From the NCBI RefSeq assembly GCF_000160755.1, contig NZ_GG668579.1:376255-440254 (forward strand): 64,000 nucleotides of DNA, given 5' to 3'. Both the position numbers and the translations under genes were made by a program. A model generated the notes under the pieces. It was not told the DNA's origin. It worked only from the letters and a program-made list of their open reading frames with translations, and ran no database searches. Each line of letters starts with the position of its first letter. Position 1 is the first letter of the stretch. Below are positions 54,701 to 64,000 of the stretch, in pieces. Origin of the DNA: Proteus mirabilis ATCC 29906. Lineage in GTDB: Bacteria; Pseudomonadota; Gammaproteobacteria; Enterobacterales; Enterobacteriaceae.

Positions 54701-57700
54701 TCAGAATTTCTCAATCACTGTACGACTAATAATTTCATCCTGAACTTCTTTACATAATTCAACGAAGTACGCACTGTAGCCAGCAACCCGGACAATTAAA
54801 TCGCGGTACTTTTCAGGCTCTAATTGGGCTTTTTTCAGTACTTCATTATCGACATAGCTAAATTGCATCTGACCATTACCCAAAATAGAGGCAGTTCTTA
54901 ATAAGGTAATTAATCCTTGGCGTCCTTCATTGGTATCTAGCAAGCCTTTGAGGAATTTAAAGTTATGAACCATACCGATATTCATGGTTTCAACATTCAT
55001 CTTGCTGATGGATTTAATGATGGCAGTTGGGCCATGTTTATCTGCACCCTGTGTAGGGCTGATCCCATCTGATAATGGTTTCCATGCTAAACGGCCGTTT
55101 GGTGTTGCTGCGGTTAATTCACCAATTGGCGTGTTATTAGAGATAGATAATGTACCGTGACTAAATGTGGAGTAGAGCATTTTATATTTACGGCATTCAC
55201 GTTCAGTCCATTCGGTAATGTCTAACGCATATTGGTCAACAACATCATCGTCGTTACCAAATTTCGGTGCATTTAAACAGTCACGCAGTAACTCTTCGTG
55301 CCCTTCAAAATTAGCTAATAAGCCGTCACGTATTTGCTCTAAGGTATATTTTTTGTCTTCATAAACCAGTTTGCGAATTGCCGCCATAGAATCGACATAA
55401 GTGGCTAAACCAGAGAAGATCAGACCCGGTCCGTGGTTAACCATCGCACCACCCGCTGTCACGTCTTTACCTTGCTCCATACAACCTTCAACCAATAGCG
55501 ACATGAGTGGTTTTGGGGCAATGTCACGGTGAACGCGCTGGCTGATAACCGTACCAATTGCTGATAAACGAATAATATGTGCGACTTGCTCTTTAACCGC
55601 GCGATCGAAATCCTCATAAGTACGTAAATCACGTAAATCGCCGGTGTCTAAGCCTTGGTAGCTATCAAACAGCACCATACGACCACGATTTAATACAAAT
55701 TCAATGGCAATTGGCCACTGGGTATAACCCGTTGATGTCCATTGATAGATACGACCTGATTTTTGTGGTTCAACACAGCCCATTAAGCAGTAATCGCGTG
55801 CATCTTCAAAGTCGAAGCCCTTGCGCAACATCATCTTGATATGAGAATCATCGAAGTGACAGGCAGGGAAGCCCATTCCCGCTTTGACCACATCAACGAT
55901 TTTTTCCATATATTGCTGTGGCGATTGGTTATGGATACGACAAGCCAGTGAAGGTTGATACACTTTCACAAAGCGTACTGCGTCCATAATCAAGTAAGTT
56001 AAATCGTTACAAGCATCGCCACCTGAGCGTTTTTGTCCCCCCACCGTTAAGTTGATAAAGGGTTGATAGCCGGCAAAATATTTTGCGCCAAGTTCACTAG
56101 ACATCCACATTAATTCGGCACATTTGATGATAAAGGCCTGCATCATTTCCAGTGCTTGTTCACGCGTTAAACGACCTGTTTTAATGTCGTTTTCATACAT
56201 TGGGAAACAGTATTGATCTAAGCGACCTAAAGAAAGTCCCGTTTGGTTCTCTTCAACTTCAAACAATGACTCTACAGTCCAGATACTTTGCAGTGCTTCT
56301 TGCAATGTTTTTGGAGGATTAGCAGGAACATTTTCATTGACTTGAGCAATGGTCAATAACTCTTCACGACGTTGTGGCTCACTTTCTTTAGAGGCTAATT
56401 CTCGGGCATGCTCGGCAATACGATGAGCATAAGCGATAACCCCTTCACAACTTTCAATCGACGCTTTATAGAAATAGATACGGTCAATATCAGCAGGATT
56501 TTCCATGCTTAATTCAGCCAATTTCGCTTGTGCATCGGCTTTAATACCGTTCATCCCTTTGGTGAATAACAGCACGTCATAACCGGGGCAAGTATCACCA
56601 CCACCATTGATTTGATGATAAGAGAGATCGCTGACAAAGGTTTCACCACTGAACTCCCATACACCCGCTTCGCGGTATTGCGCTTCACAGATTTCATCTA
56701 AAGAGCGACCTTCCCAAAATGGCACTATCTCTTCACGAATGACTTTTTTGTCTTCTTCTGAAATTTGGAATGGATCTTGTGGGCGCGTGCTCATGGTGTC
56801 GAGTTCATCACGTACCCAACGCCATGCGATATCAGGAGAGAAAGCGCCAGCACGCGGTTTCCCACAAGGATGTCCCACAATAAGCTCTTCATCTTGAATT
56901 AAGATAGGTGCGGTTTCACAAGCACGGCGGAAAGCTTTAGCACGCAATAAAATAGGGGGTAAACCAGGGTTATTGCGAGCAATTTCAGTAAAGGCTAATG
57001 CTCTATAAATTGAAACACTAGGGCGAGCCTCTAAATAACGATTACGCAGGCGCTGTAGGCGGGGAGTTAAGCCTTCCATTACAGTCAACTCACCATTTGC
57101 GGTCGCCGGTGTAACAACATTGGCTGAAGGTGAAGCATATTGCGGTGGTGTATTCATACGACCGTTATATAAACGGACTTGTAGTGAACTGTGTAATGCT
57201 GATAAATTAGCGCGCGCTGATAACAACATTTCTGAAAGTTCGTTAATACTGACGCGAGGATCGTTAATATCGATACCTTGGGTCATGGCATCAAACATTG
57301 GATAACCATCGACTTCTTTCGTTGCGCGAACTTCGGATAGCTCAGCCAGTTTTAGCCAAAGACTTTCAACAATTTCATAAGCTTGTGCTGGCGTTAAACG
57401 ACCTTGGTCAATATCACGTTGATAGAATGGGTATAGTGCTTTATCAAAGCCCATTGGGTTGATAGCGTAGCTACCATTCTCCAGATGAAGAATAAGCTGT
57501 AATAAATAGAAAACTTGTACCGCTTCTTTAAAGGTTTCTGCTGGCTTGGCGGGTACTTTACGTAAAATAGCCGCGCTTTCTAATAATTCAGCTTTACGGT
57601 ATGGATTACCTTCCATTGCGGCTAAATTTTCTGCTTTAGCTGACAGTAGTTGTGCAAAATAAAGTGCCGCATCACATGCATAAATCGCCGATTTGCAGAA

Positions 57701-58129
57701 ATTGGCTTCATCCATACTGCTACGATTTACCGCACTACCAATGCTTCTCATTCTATCTTCAAGTTGTGCTTTGATGGCTAAGAAACCTTGATTCACCACC
57801 AGCATATAATCAGGTGATGCAACGCTATTATTGATACTTAAAAAGCGATAAATAGAGTCACTACGCACTTCTTCTTCGCTGTGGAAAATCGCACCACGTG
57901 GTGTTGAGGATTGGCTACCGATAATAAGCTCATCTTGAGCGATATAGCTTGGAAAATGACGAATAAACTGATAAAAGCGTTGTGCAGGTTTAATCGCTTG
58001 GGGCACACCGGCAATATTGTTATCTAATGAATCAAAAATCGTCGCACGCTCTGTGCTAATAGAACTGTTACGTGAAACTAAACGTTCTGCCAGCATTTTT
58101 ACGCGTGGCGTCAAAGAATATTTGGCCAT
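54701..58129 (-). CDS. cutC: CutC, choline trimethylamine-lyase (long, type II form)
   Basis: A 1142-residue glycyl radical enzyme. The active-site loop GCVEPQ has C785 and E787; the glycyl loop RVAGYSAYF has G1117. The spacing of 332 equals that of the short CutC (C489-G821 of Desulfovibrio). The enzyme splits choline to trimethylamine and acetaldehyde under anaerobic conditions. The extra 300 or so N-terminal residues repeat the first part of the PFL fold: [15 protein letters not shown] and [20 protein letters not shown] echo [15 protein letters not shown] and [21 protein letters not shown]. This pseudo-duplication lacks a catalytic centre and probably does structural or targeting work. Ordinary cutC genes are near 850 codons. 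Confidence 0.97.
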   Translation of the reverse strand: MAKYSLTPRVKMLAERLVSRNSSISTERATIFDSLDNNIAGVPQAIKPAQRFYQFIRHFPSYIAQDELIIGSQSSTPRGAIFHSEEEVRSDSIYRFLSINNSVASPDYMLVVNQGFLAIKAQLEDRMRSIGSAVNRSSMDEANFCKSAIYACDAALYFAQLLSAKAENLAAMEGNPYRKAELLESAAILRKVPAKPAETFKEAVQVFYLLQLILHLENGSYAINPMGFDKALYPFYQRDIDQGRLTPAQAYEIVESLWLKLAELSEVRATKEVDGYPMFDAMTQGIDINDPRVSINELSEMLLSARANLSALHSSLQVRLYNGRMNTPPQYASPSANVVTPATANGELTVMEGLTPRLQRLRNRYLEARPSVSIYRALAFTEIARNNPGLPPILLRAKAFRRACETAPILIQDEELIVGHPCGKPRAGAFSPDIAWRWVRDELDTMSTRPQDPFQISEEDKKVIREEIVPFWEGRSLDEICEAQYREAGVWEFSGETFVSDLSYHQINGGGDTCPGYDVLLFTKGMNGIKADAQAKLAELSMENPADIDRIYFYKASIESCEGVIAYAHRIAEHARELASKESEPQRREELLTIAQVNENVPANPPKTLQEALQSIWTVESLFEVEENQTGLSLGRLDQYCFPMYENDIKTGRLTREQALEMMQAFIIKCAELMWMSSELGAKYFAGYQPFINLTVGGQKRSGGDACNDLTYLIMDAVRFVKVYQPSLACRIHNQSPQQYMEKIVDVVKAGMGFPACHFDDSHIKMMLRKGFDFEDARDYCLMGCVEPQKSGRIYQWTSTGYTQWPIAIEFVLNRGRMVLFDSYQGLDTGDLRDLRTYEDFDRAVKEQVAHIIRLSAIGTVISQRVHRDIAPKPLMSLLVEGCMEQGKDVTAGGAMVNHGPGLIFSGLATYVDSMAAIRKLVYEDKKYTLEQIRDGLLANFEGHEELLRDCLNAPKFGNDDDVVDQYALDITEWTERECRKYKMLYSTFSHGTLSISNNTPIGELTAATPNGRLAWKPLSDGISPTQGADKHGPTAIIKSISKMNVETMNIGMVHNFKFLKGLLDTNEGRQGLITLLRTASILGNGQMQFSYVDNEVLKKAQLEPEKYRDLIVRVAGYSAYFVELCKEVQDEIISRTVIEKF

Positions 58130-58180
58130 GTGAGGCTCTCCTGATGTTCTTTACTAGACCTAATCGGTATTAATTGAGCA

Positions 58181-59329
58181 TTAACTGTGTGATACACCGG
58201 CAAATGCCTGACGATACAATGTTTCTAATTGGTGTGTGTTTACGTCACGCGGATTTGTCGGCGTACAGCTATCGCGTAAAGCCTGTCCGACCATTTCCGT
58301 TAAACGGGCATAAAAGTCCGCTTCACTGACACCGGTATCGCGAATACTCTTCGGCATACCCATTTCATCTTTCAATACATTAATGGCGACAATAAGGCTG
58401 ATAACGCCTTCTTTTACCGTCTGCGCAGGTAATCCTAAACTTTGGGCAAGGTAGGCATAGCGCTTCGCTGCTTCGCTATTACAATCACCATGAAGATTGG
58501 CATTAAAGGCAATAACATGTGTCATCAATAACGCATTCGCACGGCCATGAGGGACATGAAAAACACCGCCTAATGCATGGGCAAGACTGTGTGTAATACC
58601 TAACGACGCATTAGTAAATGCCATACCTGCGATGCAAGATGCATTGTGCATTTTTTCGCGAGCAAGTAAGTTATCCCCTTGATGATGACAATCAAGCAGA
58701 TGGCTAAACACTAATTTGACTGCTTTTTCTGCCATCGCATCAGAAAAATCAGATGCAGCTTTAGACACATAAGCTTCTAATGCATGGCAAAGGACATCCA
58801 TACCCGTATCAGCAGTAATTGCAGGAGGTACAGATTTCACAAGTTCAGGATCGAGGATCGCGATATCAGGCAACATAAACTCATCGACCAATACCAGTTT
58901 TTCACTGCGTGATTTGATCACTGAAAAAGAGGTCACTTCAGAGCCAGTACCACTGGTCGTGGGGATCGCAATAAACTGCGGTTTACTTCTACTGTGCTCT
59001 TTACGGGTATGCCAGAGGGAGTACATAACGGCTTTAGCAGCATCGATAACAGATCCACCGCCGAGTGCGATAACCAAATCAGGATAATGGGCATCCATTA
59101 TTTTCATACCACTGACAATGGCAGAAATATCAGGATCTGATGCAACATCATCATAGATTTGAAACTCAATACCTCGTTGCATTAATTTTTCAGTGACTTT
59201 ATCTGCAAAGCCAAACTTCACCATTGCTTTATCTGTCACCACAAATGCGCGGCGGGCAGTTAACCCAGAGAGAAAATTCAGTGCATTGGTGCCAAACTGA
59301 ATTTTGGGTTTTATCAGAAACTCACTCAT
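58181..59329 (-). CDS. Iron-containing alcohol dehydrogenase of the choline microcompartment
   Basis: A 382-residue enzyme from the ATG at 59329 (the frame opens 16 codons earlier but overlaps the EutN gene). NAD-binding GGGSVIDAAKAV and PTTSGTGSEVT, and iron-binding histidines in ALEAYVSKAASDF, GITHSLAHALGGVFHVPHG, identify group III alcohol dehydrogenase. It would reduce acetaldehyde to ethanol and regenerate NAD+ for the aldehyde dehydrogenase (the CutO role). AAGGAGT precedes the start. Confidence 0.93.
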   Translation of the reverse strand: MSEFLIKPKIQFGTNALNFLSGLTARRAFVVTDKAMVKFGFADKVTEKLMQRGIEFQIYDDVASDPDISAIVSGMKIMDAHYPDLVIALGGGSVIDAAKAVMYSLWHTRKEHSRSKPQFIAIPTTSGTGSEVTSFSVIKSRSEKLVLVDEFMLPDIAILDPELVKSVPPAITADTGMDVLCHALEAYVSKAASDFSDAMAEKAVKLVFSHLLDCHHQGDNLLAREKMHNASCIAGMAFTNASLGITHSLAHALGGVFHVPHGRANALLMTHVIAFNANLHGDCNSEAAKRYAYLAQSLGLPAQTVKEGVISLIVAINVLKDEMGMPKSIRDTGVSEADFYARLTEMVGQALRDSCTPTNPRDVNTHQLETLYRQAFAGVSHS

Positions 59330-59336
59330 GTCGTTA

Positions 59337-59600
59337 TTACTCCTTACTGTCCCGATAAACCTTCTCAACAATGGCAACCACGGACATCGCCTTGTAACGA
59401 TCTTTGTTTAGTGCGAAGTATTCTTCAGCCAACACCACATCGTTGATACCTGCACCCACACTATCCACTGCAACATAGGTTTTATTTTTCAGTGGATTAA
59501 GCTCATCATCTAAGGTCGCTATCATTAATAAATTGCTTCCTTTCAGTTCAGGGCTTTTTTGTGTCGCGACTACGTGTCCGATTACCTTTGCGAGGATCAT
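59337..59600 (-). CDS. BMC vertex protein, EutN/CcmL family
   Basis: An 87-residue pentamer-forming protein: MILAKVIGHVVATQKSPELKGSNLLMIATLD and YVAVDSVGAGINDVVLAEE are classical for EutN/CcmL. It caps the icosahedral vertices of the shell. It sits between the two dehydrogenase genes. Confidence 0.96.
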   Translation of the reverse strand: MILAKVIGHVVATQKSPELKGSNLLMIATLDDELNPLKNKTYVAVDSVGAGINDVVLAEEYFALNKDRYKAMSVVAIVEKVYRDSKE

Positions 59601-59626
59601 GGTTTATATCGCCTTCTATCAATGAG

Positions 59627-61279
59627 TTATTTACCCAGACGTCCGAGAACTTCTTTGATAATGCGCTCCACGTTCTCTTCGGTGATCTCACCTTGTTCAA
59701 TCACTTGTTGTGCACACGCACTGACTGTCGTTGTATAAGGGGACGCGCCAAAGCGATCATCACCTTGTGTTTGACGTTGTGCTGTTGCACATTCCGCATG
59801 AACAGGGGTTAAAGAAGGTGAACGAAAACGATCATCATCAAGAATGCTGGTGTGGTAATTTGCGCTAGAAACAGCAGGTTGAGCAGCTTCTTGTGCTAAT
59901 GGACAAGGTTGTTTTAACTCTTCAACACTACGTACCCCATAACCGACTTTACGAATATTCAGTAAATTCATCGGGCCGACGTTATCTGAGCTAGAACCAC
60001 CGCCTACCGCACCACAACCTAGGGTTAACGCAGGAGTAATATTGGTTGTTGCGCCAATACCACCTAATGCCGCCGGAGTATTAATTAAAATACGATTAAC
60101 GGGTTTTTCTAAAGAGAACTGACGAATAACATCTTCATTTTGGGTATGGATCACTAAGGTATGACCTAAGCCTTCGTTAGTGAGCAATTGCACCACACGA
60201 TGACAGGCTGATTGCCAATCTTCTTCAATATACATACCTAAGATTGGGCACAGTTTTTCCCGTGAATAGGGATTCTTCGGTGAAACAGTATCTTGTAGTG
60301 CAATCAAGACGCGGGTATTAGCAGGTACAGTAAAACCGGCGCGCTGGCTTAAATAGATAGCATCTTTACCAACCACCGCAGGATTTATCGTGCCATTAGC
60401 GCGCAATAACATAGAAGCGACTTTCGCTGCTTCTTCATCATTCATAAAATAAGCACCTTGCGCTAATAGCTCACGGTGAACTTCGTTATAAATGCAACGT
60501 TCTACGATGATGGATTGTTCTGAAGCGCAGATCACGCCATTATCAAATGTTTTACTGGTGATGATATCGCTCACTGCTTTTTTGATATCCGCACTACGCT
60601 CGATAAAGGCAGGGCCATTACCTGGACCACCACTGATAGTTGGTGTGCCTGATGCATAAGCCGCACGCACCATTCCTTCACCGCCAGTAGCTAAGATTAA
60701 TGACACATCTTTGCTGTGCATTAATTCTTTTGTCGCTTCCAATGTCAGCAATGTCACACCATCGACAATTCCCTCAGGTGCTCCCGCTTCTAGTGCGGCT
60801 TTTTTGACAATTTCTAGCGCGCGGAAACTACACTGTTTCGCATTAGGGTGCGGTGAAAAAATAATCGCATTACCTGCTTTCAGTGCAATTAGGGTTTTAT
60901 AGATAATGGTTGAAGTTGGGTTAGTGGAAGGCACTAACGCTGTAATAACCCCTAAAGGTACCCCCACATCCATGACTTTTTTCACTTTATCGTCATTGAT
61001 AATGCCAATGGTCTTTAGGTCTTTCATATGTTCATACACACGCAATGACGCAAAGGTATTTTTCAGTACTTTGTCTTGCCATTTACCAAAGCCGGTCTCT
61101 TCGCTGGCCATTTTTGCCAACTCTTCTGCGTGACGAGCAGCTTCAAATGCAATGTGTTTGACTATATTGTCGATTTTTTCCTGCGAAAATTTCGCATATT
61201 GTTGTTGTGCATTTTTCGCGTTACGAACTAGCTCGCGAGCCAGTTGTCGGGATTGCAAATCTTTATCTAATGCAACCAT
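59627..61279 (-). CDS. CoA-acylating acetaldehyde dehydrogenase with C-terminal encapsulation peptide
   Basis: A 550-residue EutE/PduP-type enzyme from the ATG at 61279 (GGGGG upstream); an ATG at 61291 would add four residues. NAD fold with ALVPSTNPTSTIIYKTLIALKAGN, catalytic cysteine in GVICASEQS (C251) and GPGNGPAFIERSADI. The dehydrogenase domain is followed by a linker of about 75 residues carrying two DDRF repeats, then the amphipathic helix ITEENVERIIKEVLGRLG, a typical cargo signal for shells, at the C-terminus. It oxidises acetaldehyde to acetyl-CoA (the CutF role). Confidence 0.93.
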   Translation of the reverse strand: MVALDKDLQSRQLARELVRNAKNAQQQYAKFSQEKIDNIVKHIAFEAARHAEELAKMASEETGFGKWQDKVLKNTFASLRVYEHMKDLKTIGIINDDKVKKVMDVGVPLGVITALVPSTNPTSTIIYKTLIALKAGNAIIFSPHPNAKQCSFRALEIVKKAALEAGAPEGIVDGVTLLTLEATKELMHSKDVSLILATGGEGMVRAAYASGTPTISGGPGNGPAFIERSADIKKAVSDIITSKTFDNGVICASEQSIIVERCIYNEVHRELLAQGAYFMNDEEAAKVASMLLRANGTINPAVVGKDAIYLSQRAGFTVPANTRVLIALQDTVSPKNPYSREKLCPILGMYIEEDWQSACHRVVQLLTNEGLGHTLVIHTQNEDVIRQFSLEKPVNRILINTPAALGGIGATTNITPALTLGCGAVGGGSSSDNVGPMNLLNIRKVGYGVRSVEELKQPCPLAQEAAQPAVSSANYHTSILDDDRFRSPSLTPVHAECATAQRQTQGDDRFGASPYTTTVSACAQQVIEQGEITEENVERIIKEVLGRLGK

Positions 61280-61346
61280 GTTTTCCCCCATACAGGAGTT
61301 AAAAATTTAGCTGAATAACGTTTTTTGCTTGGCAGCACCTGAATAA

Positions 61347-61625
61347 TCAGGCTTTATGTTGCTCTGCAATCTTCTCGATATCGTTATGTGGTCTTGCAAT
61401 AACACGAGAAGTCACTACTGTGCCGATACGTTTTGCCGCCTCAACACCAGACTCAACCGCTGCATTAACTGCACCGACATCGCCTTTCACCATGGCAGTC
61501 ACTAAACCTGAACCGACGTTTTCATAACCAATCAGTTCCACATTGGCTGCTTTACACATTGCGTCAGCAGCTTCAATGCAAGCGACTAGACCTTTGGTTT
61601 CCACTAGACCGAGTGCTTCTTTCAT
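61347..61625 (-). CDS. BMC-H hexameric shell protein, third copy
   Basis: A 92-residue BMC domain protein ([61 protein letters not shown]). It is nearly identical to the two following paralogues, differing in the N-terminal MKEA and some tail residues ([12 protein letters not shown]). Forms the facets of the shell. Confidence 0.96.
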   Translation of the reverse strand: MKEALGLVETKGLVACIEAADAMCKAANVELIGYENVGSGLVTAMVKGDVGAVNAAVESGVEAAKRIGTVVTSRVIARPHNDIEKIAEQHKA

Positions 61626-61639
61626 ATTTATTTCCTTCG

Positions 61640-61924
61640 TTATTCAGTCACTTTGTACTGGGCAACGATTTTTTGAATATCGTTATGTGGACGAGCGATG
61701 ACTAATGAAGTGACCACCGTACCTACACGTTGAGCCGCTTCTAAGCCAGAATCTACAGCGGCTTTAACGGCACCCACATCGCCTTTTACCATTGCAGTGA
61801 CTAAACCTGAGCCAACATTTTCATAACCAATCAATTCAACATTGGCGGCTTTGCACATCGCATCAGCGGCTTCAATACATGCCACTAGCCCTTGAGTTTC
61901 AATAAGTCCTAATGCATCACCCAT
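61640..61924 (-). CDS. BMC-H hexameric shell protein, second copy
   Basis: A 94-residue BMC domain protein; it shares the GDALGLIET and AVKAAVDSG sequences with the first copy, and ends [14 protein letters not shown], two residues longer. The near identity over the central 60 residues points to tandem duplication. Confidence 0.96.
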   Translation of the reverse strand: MGDALGLIETQGLVACIEAADAMCKAANVELIGYENVGSGLVTAMVKGDVGAVKAAVDSGLEAAQRVGTVVTSLVIARPHNDIQKIVAQYKVTE

Positions 61925-61944
61925 ACGTTCTCCTAAGGCAAAGA

Positions 61945-62223
61945 CTATGCCTTGTGTTTGATAACAATTTTGTTGATGTCATTGTGAGGACGAGCAATCA
62001 CAAGTGATGTGACGACTTCACCCACCCGTTGCGCTGATTCCACACCTGAATCTACCGCAGCTTTCACTGCCCCTACGTCGCCTTTCACCATCGCAGTCAC
62101 GAGACCTGAACCAACGTTTTCATAACCAATCAATTCAACATTGGCGGCTTTGCACATCGCATCAGCGGCTTCGATACATGCCACTAACCCTTTAGTTTCA
62201 ATCAGACCTAATGCATCACCCAT
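61945..62223 (-). CDS. BMC-H hexameric shell protein, first gene of the cut operon
   Basis: A 92-residue BMC protein from the ATG at 62223, which has GGAGGAAAT in front; a frame-open ATG at 62271 would add 16 unlikely residues. Sequence [25 protein letters not shown] to [12 protein letters not shown]. It opens the microcompartment operon, so the operon promoter lies in 62224-62806. Confidence 0.95.
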   Translation of the reverse strand: MGDALGLIETKGLVACIEAADAMCKAANVELIGYENVGSGLVTAMVKGDVGAVKAAVDSGVESAQRVGEVVTSLVIARPHNDINKIVIKHKA

Positions 62224-62806
62224 TTTTATTTCCTCCAGGAAGCCGTTTAACGGTTTACAGTTACCCATCATGTCTGCGTGGTGATTTTTTAAACGCAGAC
62301 CTTGGTTTCAAATTCACTATAACGGCTAAAAATAAAAACAACATATAAATCCATAAAAGATAAACATATAGTTTTATATTCTGATATTTATGCTTATTTA
62401 GCCTTATTTTTATTTATCTATGCTGTTAATTGCTTTTTTTTATCTGTTTAAATTTATAAAAAAACACGCAAAGAAGATGAAAAAAAAGACAATTTAAGTT
62501 TGTTAGAAGGATGTTGAAAAGGTGCAAAAAGGCAGTACAAATCAGCGGGAAAGATGTGCGGGATATCACTAATATTTCAATGCCAGCTCAAGGATGAGAA
62601 AAAGCTAAATCTAGTCTATATACAAAAAGTGCTATTTCTAGGTTAGCCCTTTATGTCTTAAGCCGAACTCATTATGCGGCGTCCTTAGCAGGCATAAATA
62701 GTCAATGTTTCCGTCGATGGGGGGACAGTATGAGAGAGGGAATATTCGCAAGAATACGTCGCAACGCTCGCCCAATATTTATTGAGCGAGAAAGTAATGT
62801 GGATTT
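62224..62806. other. Upstream region of the cut operon
   Basis: About 580 bases, very AT-rich from 62290 to 62500, then more balanced. It must hold the promoter of the minus-strand microcompartment operon. A hairpin CTCGCCCAAT / ATTGAGCGAG lies at 62767-62790 (one mismatch), near the 3' end of the FidL-like gene. On the plus strand a 70-codon open stretch without a good start runs through 62598-62810 (listed separately). No clear promoter or known riboswitch was recognised. Confidence 0.5.
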
Positions 62807-62810
62807 TTAA
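62598..62810 (+). pseudogene. Possible gene remnant without start codon
   Basis: Open plus-strand frame of 70 codons after a TGA at 62595, ending at TAA 62808-62810. The first ATG is at 62730, after GGGGGG, giving a 26-residue peptide (MREGIFARIRRNARPIF...). Upstream residues such as YAASLAGINSQCFRRWGDS resemble a helix-turn-helix, but I cannot name a family. It may be the tail of a lost gene or chance. Confidence 0.25.
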
Positions 62811-63325
62811 TCGAATTTACTGCCGGGTTTTAAGGTACAAATATAGAGTGGGGAATTGAGCGAACTGAGTAATAACGTTTTTTCATTTAGCTTTTGTGCA
62901 TTAATAAATAATCCATCATGACTATCTGACATTTCACGCATAAAATAATCAAAAATAACATCGGGAGACTCATCAATTGAGGAGGCACTAGACTCCCATT
63001 GACTGACAAAATAGTGACGCTCGGTGGGGGAAACCCGCTTTGTGGTGTAATCAAATTTCACATAACGTTGTAAATAGAGCCAACCCGCTTTAGAGGTAGT
63101 ATACCCCTCAACCACAATAGAGCCTTTGCCATTAGCACCAAAAGAGAAATGAATATTGCCATTCACATTCTCATCTTCCATATTTTCAAAGCGCATAATG
63201 CCCTTTGTTGAACAAACCATCATACCTTCATTTTTGATAGTTAATAATCTTGTTGCTGCATAAGTGGCGACCAAGATAAAAATCAGGGCCGATAAAAAAC
63301 ATAAAAGTTTCCCTGAGATTTTCAT
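62807..63325 (-). CDS. FidL-like membrane protein
   Basis: A 172-residue protein from the ATG at 63325, one base overlapping the stop of the regulator (TAATG). It has one N-terminal membrane helix (LLCFLSALIFILVATYAA) and a periplasmic domain beginning with a CSTKG motif and ending LYICTLKPGS, so two cysteines may pair. This matches my recollection of FidL-like proteins, which are commonly encoded right after CadC/ToxR-like regulators and probably modulate them. Function is not established. Confidence 0.6.
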   Translation of the reverse strand: MKISGKLLCFLSALIFILVATYAATRLLTIKNEGMMVCSTKGIMRFENMEDENVNGNIHFSFGANGKGSIVVEGYTTSKAGWLYLQRYVKFDYTTKRVSPTERHYFVSQWESSASSIDESPDVIFDYFMREMSDSHDGLFINAQKLNEKTLLLSSLNSPLYICTLKPGSKFD

Positions 63326-64000
63326 TAGTATTTCCAAGAATAGTAAAAGTAATTATCGCAATAGCTAAATGGATTATCTTCGTTCTTAGCGCAATGCGCT
63401 AAAAAGACACGCCCTAAGCCATTAGTTTGTAATTTATCACCATAGAAAAAAACAAAGCGCTCCCCTTTCACACACTGTAAATTAAGCTTCTTTCTTACAG
63501 CGTCAAAATTGCGAATATAATTATCACTGACAGAGGAGTTAATCATGGCCTCGTTAGAGAGTAATTCACAATCATTATGGGTGAGAGGTGTTAATGTGAT
63601 AGGCTTTGATTGATGCTGATTTAAAAAGATGATCACCACAAGAAATATGGCGCCAAATAAAAAACCAATACTGGCTAAATACCAACAAATTTCTGGCTTT
63701 TGTGGCGATGTTACCGATAATTGAGGCTCTTTTTCTAATTCACTGTCTAGATTATCAGGCTCGGATGATAACGATGTCTCAATGGGTGATGCGATATTAC
63801 TTTTATTTGCTTCACCTTCGTGCTCATTTGTTTGTGTAACAGGTAACAGTGTTGAGTCATCAATTAATTCAACAGAGATATCAGGATTAAACTCTAGTCG
63901 CCCTTTGGCGATAGTGACAATAATATTTTCAATACCATAATGACGAAATGTTTTACGCAATAAACTTAAATATTGGTTTAAATTACTATTTGAAGAAACT
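63325..64000 (-). CDS. Membrane-bound winged-helix regulator, CadC/ToxR type (5' end beyond window)
   Basis: The frame is open to the window edge. The first visible residues VSSNSNLNQYLSLLRKTFRHYGIENIIVTIAKGRLEFN are the C-terminal half of a trans_reg_C (OmpR-type) winged helix. An acidic linker rich in Ser and Glu comes next, then a membrane helix (WYLASIGFLFGAIFLVVIIFL) and a periplasmic domain with four cysteines (NDCELLS, LQCVKGER, HCAKNE, YCDN). This is the ToxR/CadC layout. It is translationally coupled to the FidL-like gene, and next to the cut operon, which it may regulate. The TTG at 63960 is not a true start. Confidence 0.7.
   Translation of the reverse strand, partial: VSSNSNLNQYLSLLRKTFRHYGIENIIVTIAKGRLEFNPDISVELIDDSTLLPVTQTNEHEGEANKSNIASPIETSLSSEPDNLDSELEKEPQLSVTSPQKPEICWYLASIGFLFGAIFLVVIIFLNQHQSKPITLTPLTHNDCELLSNEAMINSSVSDNYIRNFDAVRKKLNLQCVKGERFVFFYGDKLQTNGLGRVFLAHCAKNEDNPFSYCDNYFYYSWKY

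Noticed and set aside
62640..62806. Riboswitch or small RNA in the cut leader, including guanidine classes (because SMR genes follow)
   Set aside because: No conserved core motif could be identified, and the hairpin at 62767-62790 has no T run on the minus strand.
1..64000. CRISPR arrays, transposases, integrases, phage genes
   Set aside because: None seen on either strand; the only repeated DNA of note is the trio of BMC-H genes.

Overview
The window reads as chromosome of a low-GC member of the Morganellaceae, most likely Proteus (P. mirabilis group). The basis is the gene set: an E. coli-like gntR-gntK-gntU order, a peptidoglycan O-acetylation operon, an SPI-1/Mxi-Spa type III secretion system (T3SS), and a choline-degrading microcompartment locus whose CutC is the long form known from Proteus. 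No rRNA, tRNA, IS element or CRISPR array was recognised. The species call is inference; no marker gene is present.

Layout. 0.2-2.5 kb: fructose-6-phosphate aldolase, a secreted AA10 chitin-active monooxygenase and recX, all on the minus strand. 2.9-6.2 kb: a tightly coupled three-gene envelope operon of unknown role (outer-membrane barrel, POTRA-less BamA-type barrel, DUF4056-like lipoprotein). 6.4-7.2 kb: bax. 7.4-11.2 kb: an operon for O-acetylation and de-O-acetylation of peptidoglycan (MBOAT, SGNH acetyltransferase, Ape1-like esterase). 11.3-12.2 kb: a soluble CZB chemoreceptor. 12.3-15.5 kb: gluconate genes with a double GntR operator and a CRP-like site. 15.8-22.3 kb: a FecCD-type ABC transporter, methyltransferase, ModD and TonB-dependent receptor, with a ModE-like palindrome before each of its two transcription blocks, which points to molybdenum or tungsten uptake.

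22.4-44.2 kb holds a very AT-rich T3SS island in SPI-1 order: invF-invG-invE-invA-invB-invC-spaMNOPQRS-sicA-sipB-sipC-sipD on the minus strand, and prgHIJK-orgABC diverging on the plus strand. Two genes are split by frame changes: sipB at an A-AAA-AAG slippery run, and prgH. No effector lies inside the island, but a YopH-like tyrosine phosphatase gene sits 5.3 kb beyond it (49.6-50.7 kb). Between them is a soxR-regulated efflux block (DoxX, RND adaptor, RND pump) with a perfect SoxR operator.

50.9-62.2 kb, minus strand: the choline utilisation (cut) microcompartment locus. In transcription order it has three BMC-H shell proteins, aldehyde dehydrogenase, EutN vertex protein, iron alcohol dehydrogenase, CutC, CutD, a tailed BMC-H protein, PduL, a flavoprotein-like protein and two SMR transporters. 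CutC splits choline to trimethylamine and acetaldehyde. The aldehyde is then converted inside the shell to acetyl-CoA/acetyl-phosphate or ethanol. The right edge carries a membrane-bound winged-helix regulator (cut off by the window end) and a FidL-like partner.
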